Shown: one piece after another, positions 1 through 12,080 of the stretch
Layout: each line of letters begins with the position of its first letter
How positions within the stretch are numbered: the stretch's first letter is position 1
Assembly: GCA_910592205.1 (NCBI GenBank)
Contig: CAJVPJ010000008.1
Coordinates: 32,957 to 96,956 of the forward strand
DNA: 64,000 nucleotides
From: Paraglomus occultum
Lineage: Eukaryota; Glomeromycota; Glomeromycetes; Paraglomerales; Paraglomeraceae
Direction of reading: 5' to 3'
Notes under the pieces: generated by a model
What the model was told of the DNA's origin: nothing
The model's database searches: none
What the model saw: only the letters and a program-made list of their open reading frames with translations
Program-made: the position numbers and the translations under genes

Positions 1-53
1 TGTCTTTAGTTTTGTAAAGTTTAGAGTTGAAGAATTACCAAAATAAAGCTTAC

Positions 54-661
54 CAATGCGGGCAAGTTCAGTAACGCTGGTAACAAAGTCGGTGACATGT
101 CTCTTAATCTTTCGGCTCTATCCAGTATCTATTAACAATGCCGAACCACGAACCACGCGTGCCATAATTATATATTAATCCTGTTAATTAACGTCTGAAT
201 TAATGCGAAACAACTTACCAAATATCTGGCATTGTCATCAGTCCAACATTCACGTAATCTCACGACAAATTCATTGATGTCTCCACATTTGACCCAATTA
301 CAGAAATCATTCTCAAAACTTGGTGTGATACCAGCGAATTGGTTTAGAGCGTGTTCGAAAAGCAGGCTTTCGGTGTGGCGTTCGACACAATTTATGAAGG
401 CATAGTGAGTCGCAGATAGTAATTGAGTAAAGATATGCTTTATTATGGTTGTCTTTCCGAGAGAAGAATGCCCATAGACAAATATCACTGGTGGTGAGGC
501 GTCTGTTGGCTTTAATGGTACGATACAATAAGTAACAGACATTAATACAACTTTCAGCTTCGAGTATTCGACGCGCTAACCTGTCCGATAAGTTCAATAA
601 GTGTAGATATTTGTGAGGAACGGCCCGGATATAGGAGTGCTAGTTCTTGTGCAAAATTCAT
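54..661 (-). CDS. ORC5: Origin recognition complex subunit 5 (5' part, runs off the left edge)
   Basis: ORC5 is an AAA+-fold subunit of the complex that marks replication origins in the nucleus and loads the MCM helicase. Three exons read on the minus strand at 661-581, 509-219 and 128-54, all joining in phase 0. The protein starts MNFAQELALLYPGR, then a conserved stretch ending in FVYGHSSLGKTT, a Walker A (GxxxxGKT) loop at about residues 38-46. After this come an INCVE segment and, in exon 3, ILDRAERLRDM, which matches the Walker B region of the ORC5 family, followed by a leucine-rich stretch. Positions 53-1 are intron, and the rest of the gene lies outside the window. The ATG at 661 was chosen because it gives the usual short N-terminus before the P-loop. 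Identity is well supported by order and spacing of motifs. Confidence 0.9.
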
Positions 662-2779
662 GCTATGTTGAGAAATAGAATGTGCTGCACGGAAATATCG
701 ACGCGTCTTCTACCGATATGCTAAAGTAGATGTAATACTATTGTTGATGATGTATACTATATGGGACTATCATGTGATTAACTATCAAAAGGGGGATATT
801 GCAATCAAGTCGCACTACAGAGAAGATTGTATAAATGATGCTTGTATTCATTACCACATGCTATACAAAAGCGTCAAAAAGAACTATTGTCAATTGTTGG
901 CGCAGGGCGCGCGTCGCCGACTGTGACGAAGAATTACAAAGGAATGCATCATTGCGGTAGCTGAATAGATTATCTTTCACGTGGTAACAGTGGGAGTCGT
1001 TATTTATGTTAGAAACCCTTGACAGTAATACGAATGACGTCTGAATAAGCGATTAAGAGACAGTCGAAAGTTCCGGTAAAGACAATGAAGGCATCAGGCT
1101 ACTTATGACGACAATTTCTACCAAGGGCGTGTAACGTAGAATGTAAACGTCTTAATCACGTTATTTTCCATAAAATTTTTTGGGTCGTATTAACACTACG
1201 AGTTTTTCCTGGCGAGGTGAGCATTCAATTCCATTTGTTACAATATTCTCGAAGCGATGATGAATTGAAATACAATCCAACTCCGAAAAAAAAAATCATC
1301 TTGTTGATTTTGAGGAAAAACCTATGCAACACTGATAATTTTGTTTATTTGGAAACGTCCTTCTCAAACTGTTTATACGAGTTAGTAAACTGTACTTGTT
1401 CCCGGTAGAAGTCGAAGCAAGGCACTGACCCTTTGCGAGCATTGGGAGCGGCGAACGGAAAGTTGTCGGCAACAGAAAACTCACTAACCTCGATCAACGT
1501 TTAGCAGAATATAAACGACTGGTAATTGAATAAACGCTTAGCCATACATCCATACTCTTCGTACATGACGATTATAAATCTTATCCTACACGCTGAATTT
1601 TCCCATGTTGAATCGAAATAGTTTCAGCCTTGTCTGATGAATAACACCAGTTCATCAAATTCTGCTTCACACAAGCACAAGAGACTTTCACTGATATGTT
1701 GTGTTTTTTTTCATATTTTGTAATAGGTCTTATGGACGTTCAGGTGAATGCATATTCTGACATTGGAGTTTAATGCTTTATCAAATGATGAAAAGCTTTG
1801 TAGACGGGCGGTCGGAATCAAATATGTCGAATGTCTACAATATTATCTGATTCTACAAACGTTAACCTTTTTTTATTGGGACCATTAGTAAGAAACTAAT
1901 GTTGCTTTATTCAAATAGGAAAGAAGGAAGGAAGCCATCTTAGAGGATATCCAAATTAAGGTGTATTATCTTGATCTGATGCTTGTAGTTAACAATCCAT
2001 ACTGTTTAACAGCCATCAGTCAAGCAGAGTATTTGCGTTCAAAAGTTGAATTCAGTAAAGCATCACAGCAATTGTTGTGTTATGAAAAAGTCTTTTCTAT
2101 CTAATGTCTTTCTGCGGCTTGAACTTTCAAATGAAAATTTCAGAGTTGACTCTTTCTGCGCACCTGATCGTTATGGCACACATCTTTACAGAAACCGATT
2201 CTCAATACGGAGTCCCTAAAAGATTAGTGGCAATATTATAGAAACTATTCAATAGCTAGTTTGTTAGAAGCCAGTTTCATTTCCTATTTGCCGATGCGTA
2301 CTTTTTCGACAGGTATTCGTATATATCATTTCTAACATGTGTCTTTATTTTGCCCCATAAGCGTGCAATCCATCTCAATTAATATGATTCTGATAACAAT
2401 AGATGAACTTGATACAAACTTGAGACTATTATTAACATATCAAGTATCAACCGCAGACGTTTGCTTACTATTTAGATAATACGTTCGGAATGTGTTAACG
2501 CATAAGATGACAACATTAAACTTATCCTTAAGTAGGGAAGCGATTAAATAACAATATCGATCTTAGTTTTAGCGAGAGGTTGGGTGATATCCTTTGCTGT
2601 GTATCCATAAATTAATGGATGTGGTATTCGATGCAGCACTACTACTATCTGTCACTCAGTCCTTTTGTCGGAAAAAGATTTTCTAAACGCGGAACGACGT
2701 GTATTATATTAAGAAATTAAGTTGTCTGTACGCACCCTATTCTTTGCTACAATCGTAAAGTCATAATTCATACCTTCAT
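662..2779. other. Intergenic region, 5' of ORC5 and 3' of the ankyrin gene
   Basis: About 2.1 kb between the ORC5 start and the stop of the ankyrin gene. Only short random reading frames (61-63 codons) occur, with no recognisable product and no splice-consistent extension. No RNA gene or clear repeat was seen. The promoter of ORC5 must lie in the first few hundred bases. Confidence 0.6.
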
Positions 2780-3953
2780 TTAACCCTTCTCGCTTCCAAC
2801 TTTGAAGACAAGTGTTTTCATTTCCTCACTCGCGCAACACTCAATCGGCGTCCTTCCCTTATTATCTTTAATTTCCAATAATGATCTATCTCTTTTCACC
2901 AGCATCACTGCTATGTCTGTGTATCCCTTTTCGCATGCTTTGTGGAGAGGTGTTTGGCCATCAATATCTTGCAAGCGGCAATTGGCTCCGTTAAGGAGAA
3001 GTAAGGACGTTAGCGACTGGTTGTTAATGAGAATTGCGCGATGGAGTGGCTGTTGATTGAAGATGAGGTGGTATTGTAAATAAGAACTTCATGATTGTGG
3101 TCATAATTCTACTCATTAGCGTCATACACACCTAACATAGAAACACCATTGATTTAGTTGTCAGATTGGTAATATATACTTACAGTCGATAGCAATTCCG
3201 GAGTAGTTGCATTAACATCGGCGTCGTGCGAGAGTAGTATTCGACATATCTCCAGATGGTTATTGCGTGTAGCGTAGTGCTGTTTAATTTAGGCGTCTGT
3301 AAGACAATGAAGATGGGAATAGAATATACACTAAACTCCTAAAAAGTATCCGACCAAGTTATAAATTTGTGTCTTATTAATGACTTTCAATTATCAACAC
3401 TCGGAGAGCGCTTCAATGCTATTTGACTCATTGTAGATAGATCATATAAAGTTTCAGAAGCAAACTGCTCCATCATTTCAAATTTAAAACGATATCTAAC
3501 CTTCGTTCGAGTTCAACTAATATTAGGGTCTCGAGATTGAGAAGGCCGCTTAGGAAGCACCTTAATTCTGCTGGACAATCTATTCTTCCTAATTCCCGGG
3601 ATGCACTTTGAAAGCTTTAACTGTGTGTTTTTTTTGCATTGCACCTTTCGAAAAAATTATAATCACTAATTGATATTAATGAATGAAATCTCAGGGTCGG
3701 ATACTTTTGGAGGATAGGTTGATTTGCATACAATTATTAAGATTGTTCAATAACACACTCATCCATCTCTTACCAACGGAGTGTATCCGGTACTGTCCCG
3801 CTCATTAACAACATGACTCCCTTTCTTAACTATAATATTTCGCACCTTTTCGGTTGCACCCTCGATGCATGCGTTGTGTATTGATCGCATGAAATCTAGT
3901 TCTTCGAGTGTCTGTGTGTACGGTGAATTGCTGTGATGGTGGTCGTGTGCCAT
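2780..3953 (-). CDS. Ankyrin repeat protein, ANKRD39-like
   Basis: A 181-residue ankyrin protein in three exons: 3953-3774, 3279-3184 and 3049-2780, all phase 0. The N-terminal segment YTQTLEELDF followed by a helix, then DSTGYTPL | HYATRN.., matches the start of ANKRD39 (about 183 residues in animals). Four ankyrin units follow: DSTGYTPLHYAT, a TPLHRA unit, DGQTPLHKACEKG and a final decayed unit with KDNKGRTPIECC. Gene length and repeat number agree with the family. Ankyrin repeats are protein-binding surfaces; the biochemical role of ANKRD39 is not established, and I do not assign one. The ATG at 3953 (MAHDHHH) is preferred over upstream in-frame starts because the family homology begins shortly after it. 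The upstream in-frame extension to 4139 looks like leader sequence. Confidence 0.82.
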
Positions 3954-4146
3954 ATTATTGATGAAACCGTTGAAGCAGGGGAAGGGAGTGAAGTGTGAGA
4001 GACTTAAATAAGCTAGACAAACAAAAACTGGATAGGGGTCAAAGTTGTCGACATGTGCCACAGCTTTATGATGGAAACATTCACGGAGATCACAACTCAT
4101 TGGTTGCAGTCTTATGTAAAAATCAAATCGAGGTAACATGATGGAA

Positions 4147-4990
4147 TTAAGTGGCTTTTTCTTTAATTAATATCTCTGGATCGAGGTCAGATGCAATTTG
4201 TATTGCCAAGGTATTGTCTTTGTCTTCGGCAGTCATAAGAGAAACAATAGCTGCACAATAATTAATGTGTAAAATTAGTAATGATCTGTCTAAGCATAAA
4301 TAGTCATTCCAAGGAACAAGAGATTTCACACCTTCTGTGTTTCAAGTCAATCCATCCATGTGTGGAAATATGCGCGAAAAAATAGAGGTTAATAAGATGC
4401 TCTTATATTTTAAGATACTGATTCCTGGAAGCTTTCCATCAATTTATATTCACGGCTGCAAACTATAATTAACATATATTGTAAGTCTTGAAATTAGACG
4501 TATGGAATAGTTGCAAATGTTAAGAGCATTATATGGGAATATAAACATGATGTGGCTAGCAACAAAGTAAACATTGAAGATTAAAATGGTTAGAAATCAT
4601 ACTGATAACTCCTGTCCTATAATAATAATAATAAATATATCAATCAATTGTTTAGCATTTTCTCTTCAAAATGGTTTGCTACAAATTTACTATCCATAAT
4701 TAAGTATTGTTATTATACTTAATCTTTAACTCCTTCATGTGACTATGGTAGTCATTATTGACTATTATTATATCCTTATAAACTACTTGCATGGAATTTA
4801 ATGTACTGGAAGCATCATCAGTAGTAGTTTAAAGAAGAAATTTTGCTCAAGAATCGTGAAACATATAAAGAGATGTTTATAGAATTGCTTACCCTCTCTT
4901 CCCAAATTGCCACGTAGTTTCTACCATTTACTTTAAAATAGTCCTTATTTTGATCACAAAGTTTTTCAATATTTAATATTAATATTAATA
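4147..4990 (-). CDS. Doubtful small gene, two possible exons
   Basis: Two stretches on the minus strand look more protein-like than their surroundings. One is about 4930-4990 (contains EKLCDQNKDYFKVNGRNY) and is followed by a GTAAGC donor near 4892. The other is about 4256-4147 (contains MTAEDKDNTLAIQIASDLD), preceded by a TGTGCAG acceptor and ending in a stop. They could be exons of one short gene lying directly upstream of the ankyrin gene on the same strand. I do not recognise the product, the joining intron would be long (about 630 nt), and no start codon is convincing. It may be chance or a relic. Confidence 0.25.
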
Positions 4991-7277
4991 GTTTACTGGC
5001 ATGTATTCTTGTCAAATAAATTTAAGAAAAAGGTTATCAATTATTCGAACAAGAATAATTATTATTAATATTGACAGATAGTAACCTTCTTCAAAAAGAC
5101 ATTATAATCAACTGGAAGTCAATAACCCATGGCAAGACTAATAGCTTCAATATTATTGCCCAGTTTGCAAAGTAGTTATACTATTGCGCTTGTCATATCA
5201 AAGAACTTTTACAACAAAATATTTTCTGCCGTTCGATATGCGAGGGTATTATACGCAGTAGACACATGCACGGGACAATTTGGTGTTACACTGAGTCTGC
5301 GACTGCTGTTGAACAAACGAATTGTTCTTTGAAGTCCCAGTCGTGGGTGGGTCACAAACATAAAGTTTCCATTGAGAGACCCCGTAACAAGTAGCCAAGT
5401 GTATGTATCCGGTTAACACACGTATTTGCTATTAAGGAGGTAATAAAGAAAAGGCTAGATTAAAGTTGTCTTTGGAGTAATAAACGCAAGCGCGCCAGCT
5501 CGTGCGGGTGGGGAGAGGGGGGGAGAGATGAAGAGATGGAGAGAAATGCCCTATACTCCGAGACCGCAGCTTGGGGGGGGGGGAATGACATTGTGGAGTA
5601 AAAAGGTGAAAACCTGCTCAAAACGCCATCAGTTATATATGGATGATGACGCCACCAGTCAATATATTGTTCGTAATAGTTAATAAGCACAGTAAATAAC
5701 ATTTTTATATTGTGCATGTTGTATAAAATCACATTATCACACATATATTATAAATCTATTGTTTATGTCACTTTCATTCCTGTCTCATACTTTGTCACAT
5801 ATATGTTAATATGTGTTGTACATTATTATTCACTTGTTGTCCAATGGCAAAGGGACAGCACATAGCAGTTTATCTGTAAAATCTTTCAATCAGGAATAGG
5901 CATTAATTAGTTATTAATTAATGATTGTACGGGGCACATGACCTGAACACAACAACAAAGTACAAAGACAATAAAGTAGCAACTAAGATGATTATGTATA
6001 TAAGCCTGTATTGCACTAAAAATGATAGTTAGTATAACGCAGATCTTGTAATATATGGTAGCGAATATAGGACGATAGTCTACATCACCGGTTATCTGGC
6101 GTATATATATACGCCAGATAACTTCTATTGTATGTTCATAGAGAAATTATACATACAAATATACTACCTTTAATTAAAGCTCATTCCGCAACTCTTTTTT
6201 TGCATGACACCTTATTTCTTACTACGCATGCTGCAGTGTGCTAATCCCACAATACAACAGTTCCACCCATTGGGCTTGTATTACGCACGAGTAAATAGAA
6301 TAAATACAGTAGAAATAGTGAATGTAGTGAGTATAGTGTATTTTGAATGGGTAACCGTTATAGTCAATATAAATGCTGAGCGAGAAATAATAGGTAGTAG
6401 ATAATAGATAGATATGTGACACACGGACAAAGTATTTATACTACATAAAATATCAATTGTATCTCATGTATATTGTTTATCATTGTTTATCTATTTATCC
6501 ACTTTGTATATTTTCATTTATTACATCGTATTCAATTGCCATACAAATGTTCTCAATCGAACTTCGATCGTGTTCCGTAGCTGTCTCTGCTTGGCAATCA
6601 ATTCTTTGTCGTACATTTCCCCCCTGCACGTATAAATACGGGCCGACTTCTCTCCTCCCGCTCATCTTCCGATTCATAATGAAACTAGTATAATAAATAA
6701 GTAGAAAATAAGCTGACATCAGTAAAGCTATCGAATTTGTTACATCCAGTGCACACGTACGTACCAATAATAATAAATACTTCAACTGGAACATTTCGCT
6801 AGATTATCTCCCAGCTGAGTTTCTGTGATTGGACACTTCAATTATGACGTCATCATTTGTCACCCATCATACAATCTGCCTCGACGTAAACATCAACTAG
6901 GATAAAATACTCGGAAAAAAAAAACGAAAACATACCAAACACAAAAGAGCGCGTCTATTAAATAGAGGGGGGGGAAAGAGCAGTGTAAGTGAGTGTGTAA
7001 GCCTCTGCGTGCCAAACAAGACAATGTCTTTATTTCGGGAAATTGATCGCAGCTTAGGAAACATCCTCAAGAGTAGATCTGCTCGACACACGTAGAATTC
7101 ATACTTTACAAACAACATGCTCTACAATTTCACTACTAACCACACACTTTAACTCCTCACTATTCAGCAACCATCACAGTAATCCAACGACGACATAACA
7201 AAACCCACGTCCGTCCTATACATACACACTTATCAGTTCACAGAAGAGCAGGCTTCTCTCTCTTTTACACAGAAACC
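4991..7277. other. Intergenic region before the capping enzyme gene
   Basis: About 2.3 kb without a supportable gene. It contains low-complexity runs (a G-run near 5570, a GT/TA-rich tract near 6300-6420) and one perfect 32-bp palindrome described separately. Short frames of 60-105 codons on both strands show no family features and overlap each other. Confidence 0.55.
6091..6122. repeat. Perfect 32-bp palindrome
   Basis: The left arm GTTATCTGGCGTATAT is followed without spacer by its exact reverse complement. It could form a cruciform in DNA or a hairpin in RNA. Flanking bases do not extend the symmetry. It lies about 1.16 kb upstream of the capping enzyme start, in otherwise ordinary AT-rich DNA. 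Confidence 0.9.
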
Positions 7278-10200
7278 ATGACGTCAATATCATATTATGG
7301 TTTAACTCCAGAGAATCCAGGAAATTTTGTTGATCCGGATCTTGAACAGACCCTGTTAACGCGTGTACGAGAATTATTAGGTTGGCGATCGGAAGGGTTG
7401 GTATTAACGTTATAATGGTGAAGAATTTGTGGGTTGGGAGTTTAAGCGGTGTGATCAACATCACAAAGTCAACGGTATCGGAAATGATAAGACAACGATA
7501 AAGACGATTATAATGGTGAATGGGTTTAGCCATGTAATCGCTTTTGTCTTATACCTAACCGGTTTCCACCGCAACTCCTCGGTCAAAAGCTTATGCAAAG
7601 TGGTTATCATGCACTCCCAAACTGAGTCTCGTTCTCTCCAAATTATCTCCCCCCCTACACACACACATTATTATATGCTTTTCTTACTTATGCTTCTTCA
7701 AAGGTTTCCCGGAAGCCAGCCAGTCAGCTTCGAAGCGTCACATTTCAGCTATCTAGAAAACGAAGATTATTTTGTATGTGAGAAAAGCGATGGTGTACGA
7801 TATATAATGTTTACTACCTTTAATCACAAAGGACCTCGTACATTTATGGTAAGTTTGAGTGCAGGGAATCATTTGGAATGATGGTGTTGGTCCCTTCAAC
7901 GAAAAGGGAAAAAAGGATGTCTGAACTGTGGTGAGATTTGTTTCTTTAGAGAATACTTGGTGTAGGACGTTCTATCCTACGTAACTTTTTTTATATTCGT
8001 TTTGAACACGATAATTGCGTATCACTATGCTTTAACATCTCGTTTCTGTTGACATGTCAGCATTACTGGCAAAAGTCTAATATCAATCTTTGCGTTCTCT
8101 CTGTAGCTCGATCGAAGAAACCGAATTCGTATCGTTCCAAATCTGAAATTACCTTGCAAAGAGCATGGTAAATATCACAATGAAACCATGATGGATGGGG
8201 AATTGGTGTTAGATGTTGATGGGGATAAGGTAGTGAGGTATTTTTTGTTTTGGTTTTTGGTTCTGGGGATGAGTGTAATTTACGGACGGTTAGGAAGAAC
8301 AAAAAATAATCTGTGGGCTGTTCGAAGATGATTGTTGAGATGTATTATAATAGTAATTGGCGGGTTATGCATGAATGATTTTTGGCCTTTTCTTACTCAA
8401 ACACTTTTTCAGAAAAAACTACGATATTTAGTGTTTGATTTAATGGTTATCAACGGCGTCTCTGTGACGAATAAACCTTATAGCAACCGATTAGGCGTAA
8501 GTATAGGCATGTACTGTCATCCTGGTTTGGCGCATTATACGGTTTCGATAATATTTGTCTTGAAATTCCAGGTGTTTCAACAAGATGTGCAAGCTCCTCT
8601 TGCAAAGATGCTAGAAGATCGAGAACTGGCAAGGATACAACCATTCACGTAAGCATCCGTGTATATGATTTAGCTTGCCATTATTATCTCCGCCGCACCC
8701 GCTCATTATGACGTCGTGCTAACACTCATTTCGGATCGTCCTATTCTCATTCTCTATCCTTTTCACTTTATGTTTGTCTTTTATCTCTCCTCCCCCTCCA
8801 TATCTCTCTTTTAATTTTCTTCCTCTACCTCAGAGTAGAATTAAAAGAAATGCAACTTTCATATGGCTTGACTCGTGTCTTCGAAAAAATACCGTTCCTT
8901 AGACATGGAAATGATGGACTAATATTCACCCCTGTAAAACCTCCCTATGTCTGTGGGGCGTGTGAGAATATATTAAAATGGAAACCCGCAAATAAAAATA
9001 CTGTTGATTTCAAAATACAAGTAAATTGGAATAAAGATAGGAAACCAGGTTACCAATTGTTGATATCTGATTCAGGCGTACATAAAACTCAGGATCAATT
9101 GACACTCGATTCAGAATTGGCTGAGCAGTATGTATTACCAGATTAATAAGAGAACATATTAGGAAACAAGTGAAACTGTTTCAAGACTATGTGCTAACAT
9201 CAATCTTTTTAAGATGGAAAATAGACCCTCCAAATGGTCGCATAGCCGAGTTCTGGTGGGATCCTGACTGGACGACACTCCTCGTTGATGAAGGCTACGC
9301 ACCTCAAAAGCGCGCCGGAGGATGGAGGTTTGTACATCAAAATTTACACTTAATTCAATATTATTGTGATTTTACTCATTACATTTTTGCTCCTTCAGAT
9401 TTTTAAGATTTCGCGATGACAAAGACACAGCTAACGACAAAGCGGTTTTGAACAAAATAATGAACAGTATCAGAGATGGTGTTACGCAAGAGATGGTATG
9501 TATAATGGTAAGATTTATTGAAGTGCAACTCGGATCATTAACATAATACCTCATTGTAGCTCGAGAGGAAATGCGATAACATAAGACGTAAATGGAAAGA
9601 ACGGGAACGGGAACGGCAGAGCAAACCTAGTCTCTCTCATTCCACAATTAACACGTCATATGGAACAATGTCATCTGCTGGAAGGTACTTAATTTCTCGG
9701 CATATATTGCATTACATTTTACTTCGTTAAATCACTCACATTACTTTTCTTCGACCTCCGTTCTGCTTTCAGTCGTCATCAAGATGTCGTCCAGCCACCG
9801 ACACCGTCCATCGCTCAATCAACGCAATCGCCCTTTCTTACTTCTCCAACTGCGCTGGGCACCCAATCTCGCGAGTCAACTTACTTCGACCGAGCACCGT
9901 CATTACTAAAAGACCATTCTACTGAAGCCCGACGGCGAAGAGAATCCTGGAGTGATAATCGATTATCTATGGATACGCGAGAAGTCAAAAGGCGAAGGGA
10001 AAGCACAGGTGATTTCCGTAGAGATGAATACGCTAAGGATTGGATGAAGGATTCGGAAAGACGGCTGTCGAGTAGTGATAATGATAACATCTCTGAAACT
10101 CCAGAGGCAAGAGAAAAGCCGATTTCATTAAAGATGTCAAAGTTGGTGAAAGAAGAAAGTTCATCCACCCTCTTACCACATGACGTATTTTCACCTACAC

Positions 10201-11135
10201 GAGATCATTATCAACATGCACGAGTTGATTTCAAAGACCAACTTAGGGAAGAGAGGAGCAAGTATCCTCAAGACCACGGTAGTTCCGTGATTAGGGCTGA
10301 ACTTAATCCTAGATATAACTCGCAAGCATCGGGCCGAGAAGCGCAGAGGCAATCCCCACCTGCTCAACGTTCGCGTCCGACCTCGCCTGCGCAATCACAA
10401 ACGCAGTACTCGCGTCCAACTTCACCCGAACAGTCGCAAACGCAGCACTCGCAACCAACGACATCTCCTAGATCACCAATACAGTATTCGCGTCAAACTT
10501 CTCCAGCATCATCACAAATTCAGCACTCACATCCGACCTCCCCAGCACGACCAACCTCACCTGTGCAATCACAAACGCAACACTCACATCCAACCTCTCC
10601 CGCCAAATTACAAATTCAGCATTCACGTTCGACGTCGCCTGCCAAATCGCAGAACTCGCGTCCAACGTCACCTGTGCAGTCGCAAACGCAGCACTCGTGT
10701 CCAACCTCACCTGCGCAGTCGCAAACGCAGCACTCGCGTTCGACCTCACCTACATCATCGACCGAGCGATCTTCTCATTCCCGTCGTTCAACGATAGAGT
10801 CAATTTTGCTACATAACGAGTTGCTACCAAATGAAACTGAGAAAACTATTCAGGCTGATTCCGGAAAATCTCCCGTTGGTCGAGATGAAGAATGTATATC
10901 CCCTTGTTCTGTCACAACCGCTCCGACGCCAATATCCGGTTCTCTTACGACTTCTACAGGCATACAAATTCAAAACGTACAACCACAACCGCCAGCAACA
11001 CGACAACAGTCACTGTCGCCACCACCACCGTCACCACCACCGCTACAACCACAGCAACAACCTCAAGAACAACCACAACAGCAACAGCAAACGCAACCAC
11101 AACCACCACAACCACAACTGCAACTGCAACCACCA

Positions 11136-11167
<32 letters not shown>

Positions 11168-11179
11168 ACAACAACAACT

Positions 11180-11215
<36 letters not shown>

Positions 11216-12080
11216 GCAACAACAGCAAAAACAACAACGACGGCGACAACCACCACTACAACCACTACAACCACAACTACCACTACAGCCACAACAACCA
11301 CAACAACCACAACAACCACAACAACCACAACAACCACAACAACCACAACAACCACCGCAACCGCTACAACCGCTACAACCGCTACAACAACTGCCGCAAC
11401 AATTGTCACAACAACTGCCACAACAGCTACAAGAGTTGCAGGCACAAATAACTCCACCACTTCAGTCTCCGGTCCTTCGATCTCCAATAGTTGCGTCTCC
11501 AACGCCGCTTTCGTATGAACAGCGAATGCCGCAACCTTATCCGCGTCCGAACGAATACGAAGACTATCGCTCGGGCACACATATTTTTGTGAACTACGCG
11601 AACAATAACGGTCACAATCAAATGCGTGATGTGAATTCAAGTGCTATGAAAAGAAGTTTAAGTGGTGGTGCAACTGCAGGACCACTGACAAGCATGAGCT
11701 CGAGCTCAAGCGCAGTTTCTACTTCGCCTCCTATTATTCCGATCTCTCAATCCACCGATTATCAAACTGCCGTTCCTCGACATTCCTCTTATCCTCCATC
11801 TTATCCTCCATCTTATCCTCCATCCTATCCTCCATCCTACTCTTATCCTCCCTATTCTTCTCGTCCGCCCATTTCGCATCCGACCAATCCTTCCAACACG
11901 TCTCAAAGCATTGCACACTCGTCGAATTCATTTTATCCACAACTTACCGACTCTAACCCTCGACAAACGTCGAGTAATACGCATAATCGGCCTTTTGTTG
12001 CAAAGAGAAGGTCTAAGGCAACCTTAGATTTTATTCTCAATGATCCGGAAGAGAGTGAATACAAGAGGTCGAGGGTTTAA
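7278..12080 (+). CDS. CEG1: mRNA capping enzyme guanylyltransferase with a very long low-complexity C-terminal tail
   Basis: Transfers GMP from GTP to the 5' diphosphate end of nascent Pol II transcripts through a covalent lysine-GMP intermediate. Ten exons: 7278-7396, 7704-7848, 8107-8229, 8413-8496, 8572-8648, 8834-9127, 9214-9327, 9399-9495, 9560-9684, 9773-12080. Phases all agree, giving 1161 residues. Visible nucleotidyltransferase motifs: EKSDGVR with catalytic Lys67; DGELV (118-122); LVFDLMVING (about 135-144); DGLIF (210-214); LKWKP (230-234); FRDDKD (about 323-328) in the OB-fold. No RNA triphosphatase domain is seen, as in other fungal alpha subunits. Fungal members are usually about 400-460 residues. 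Here the last exon adds about 770 residues: Ser/Thr-Pro repeats (about 590-720), a Gln/Pro tract (about 800-945) and tandem YPPS units (about 1064-1086). The tail ends in LDFILNDPEESEYKRSRV. Confidence 0.92.
10366..10760 (+). repeat. Degenerate TSP-containing repeats in the capping enzyme tail
   Basis: About a dozen imperfect units of roughly 10-13 codons, consensus near SRPTSPAQSQTQHS, lie in tandem within the last exon. Units differ by base substitutions and small in-frame length changes, so the array has been kept open while drifting. The adjacent Gln/Pro tract (about 10981-11430) is built from mixed CAA/CAG and CCA codons, and a YPPS array follows at about 11785-11850. Confidence 0.85.

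Noticed and set aside
10954-11640. Long frame on the minus strand coding for Val/Ala runs, and plus-strand frames coding for Asn/His or Thr runs
   Set aside because: They are frame shadows of the CAA/CAG/CCA tract in the capping enzyme tail, which is the frame linked by phase to nine upstream exons.
9969-12080. Independent low-complexity protein starting at the ATG at 9969
   Set aside because: The frame is open upstream of that ATG to a good acceptor at 9772 and joins exon 9 of the capping enzyme in phase, so a separate gene is less likely.
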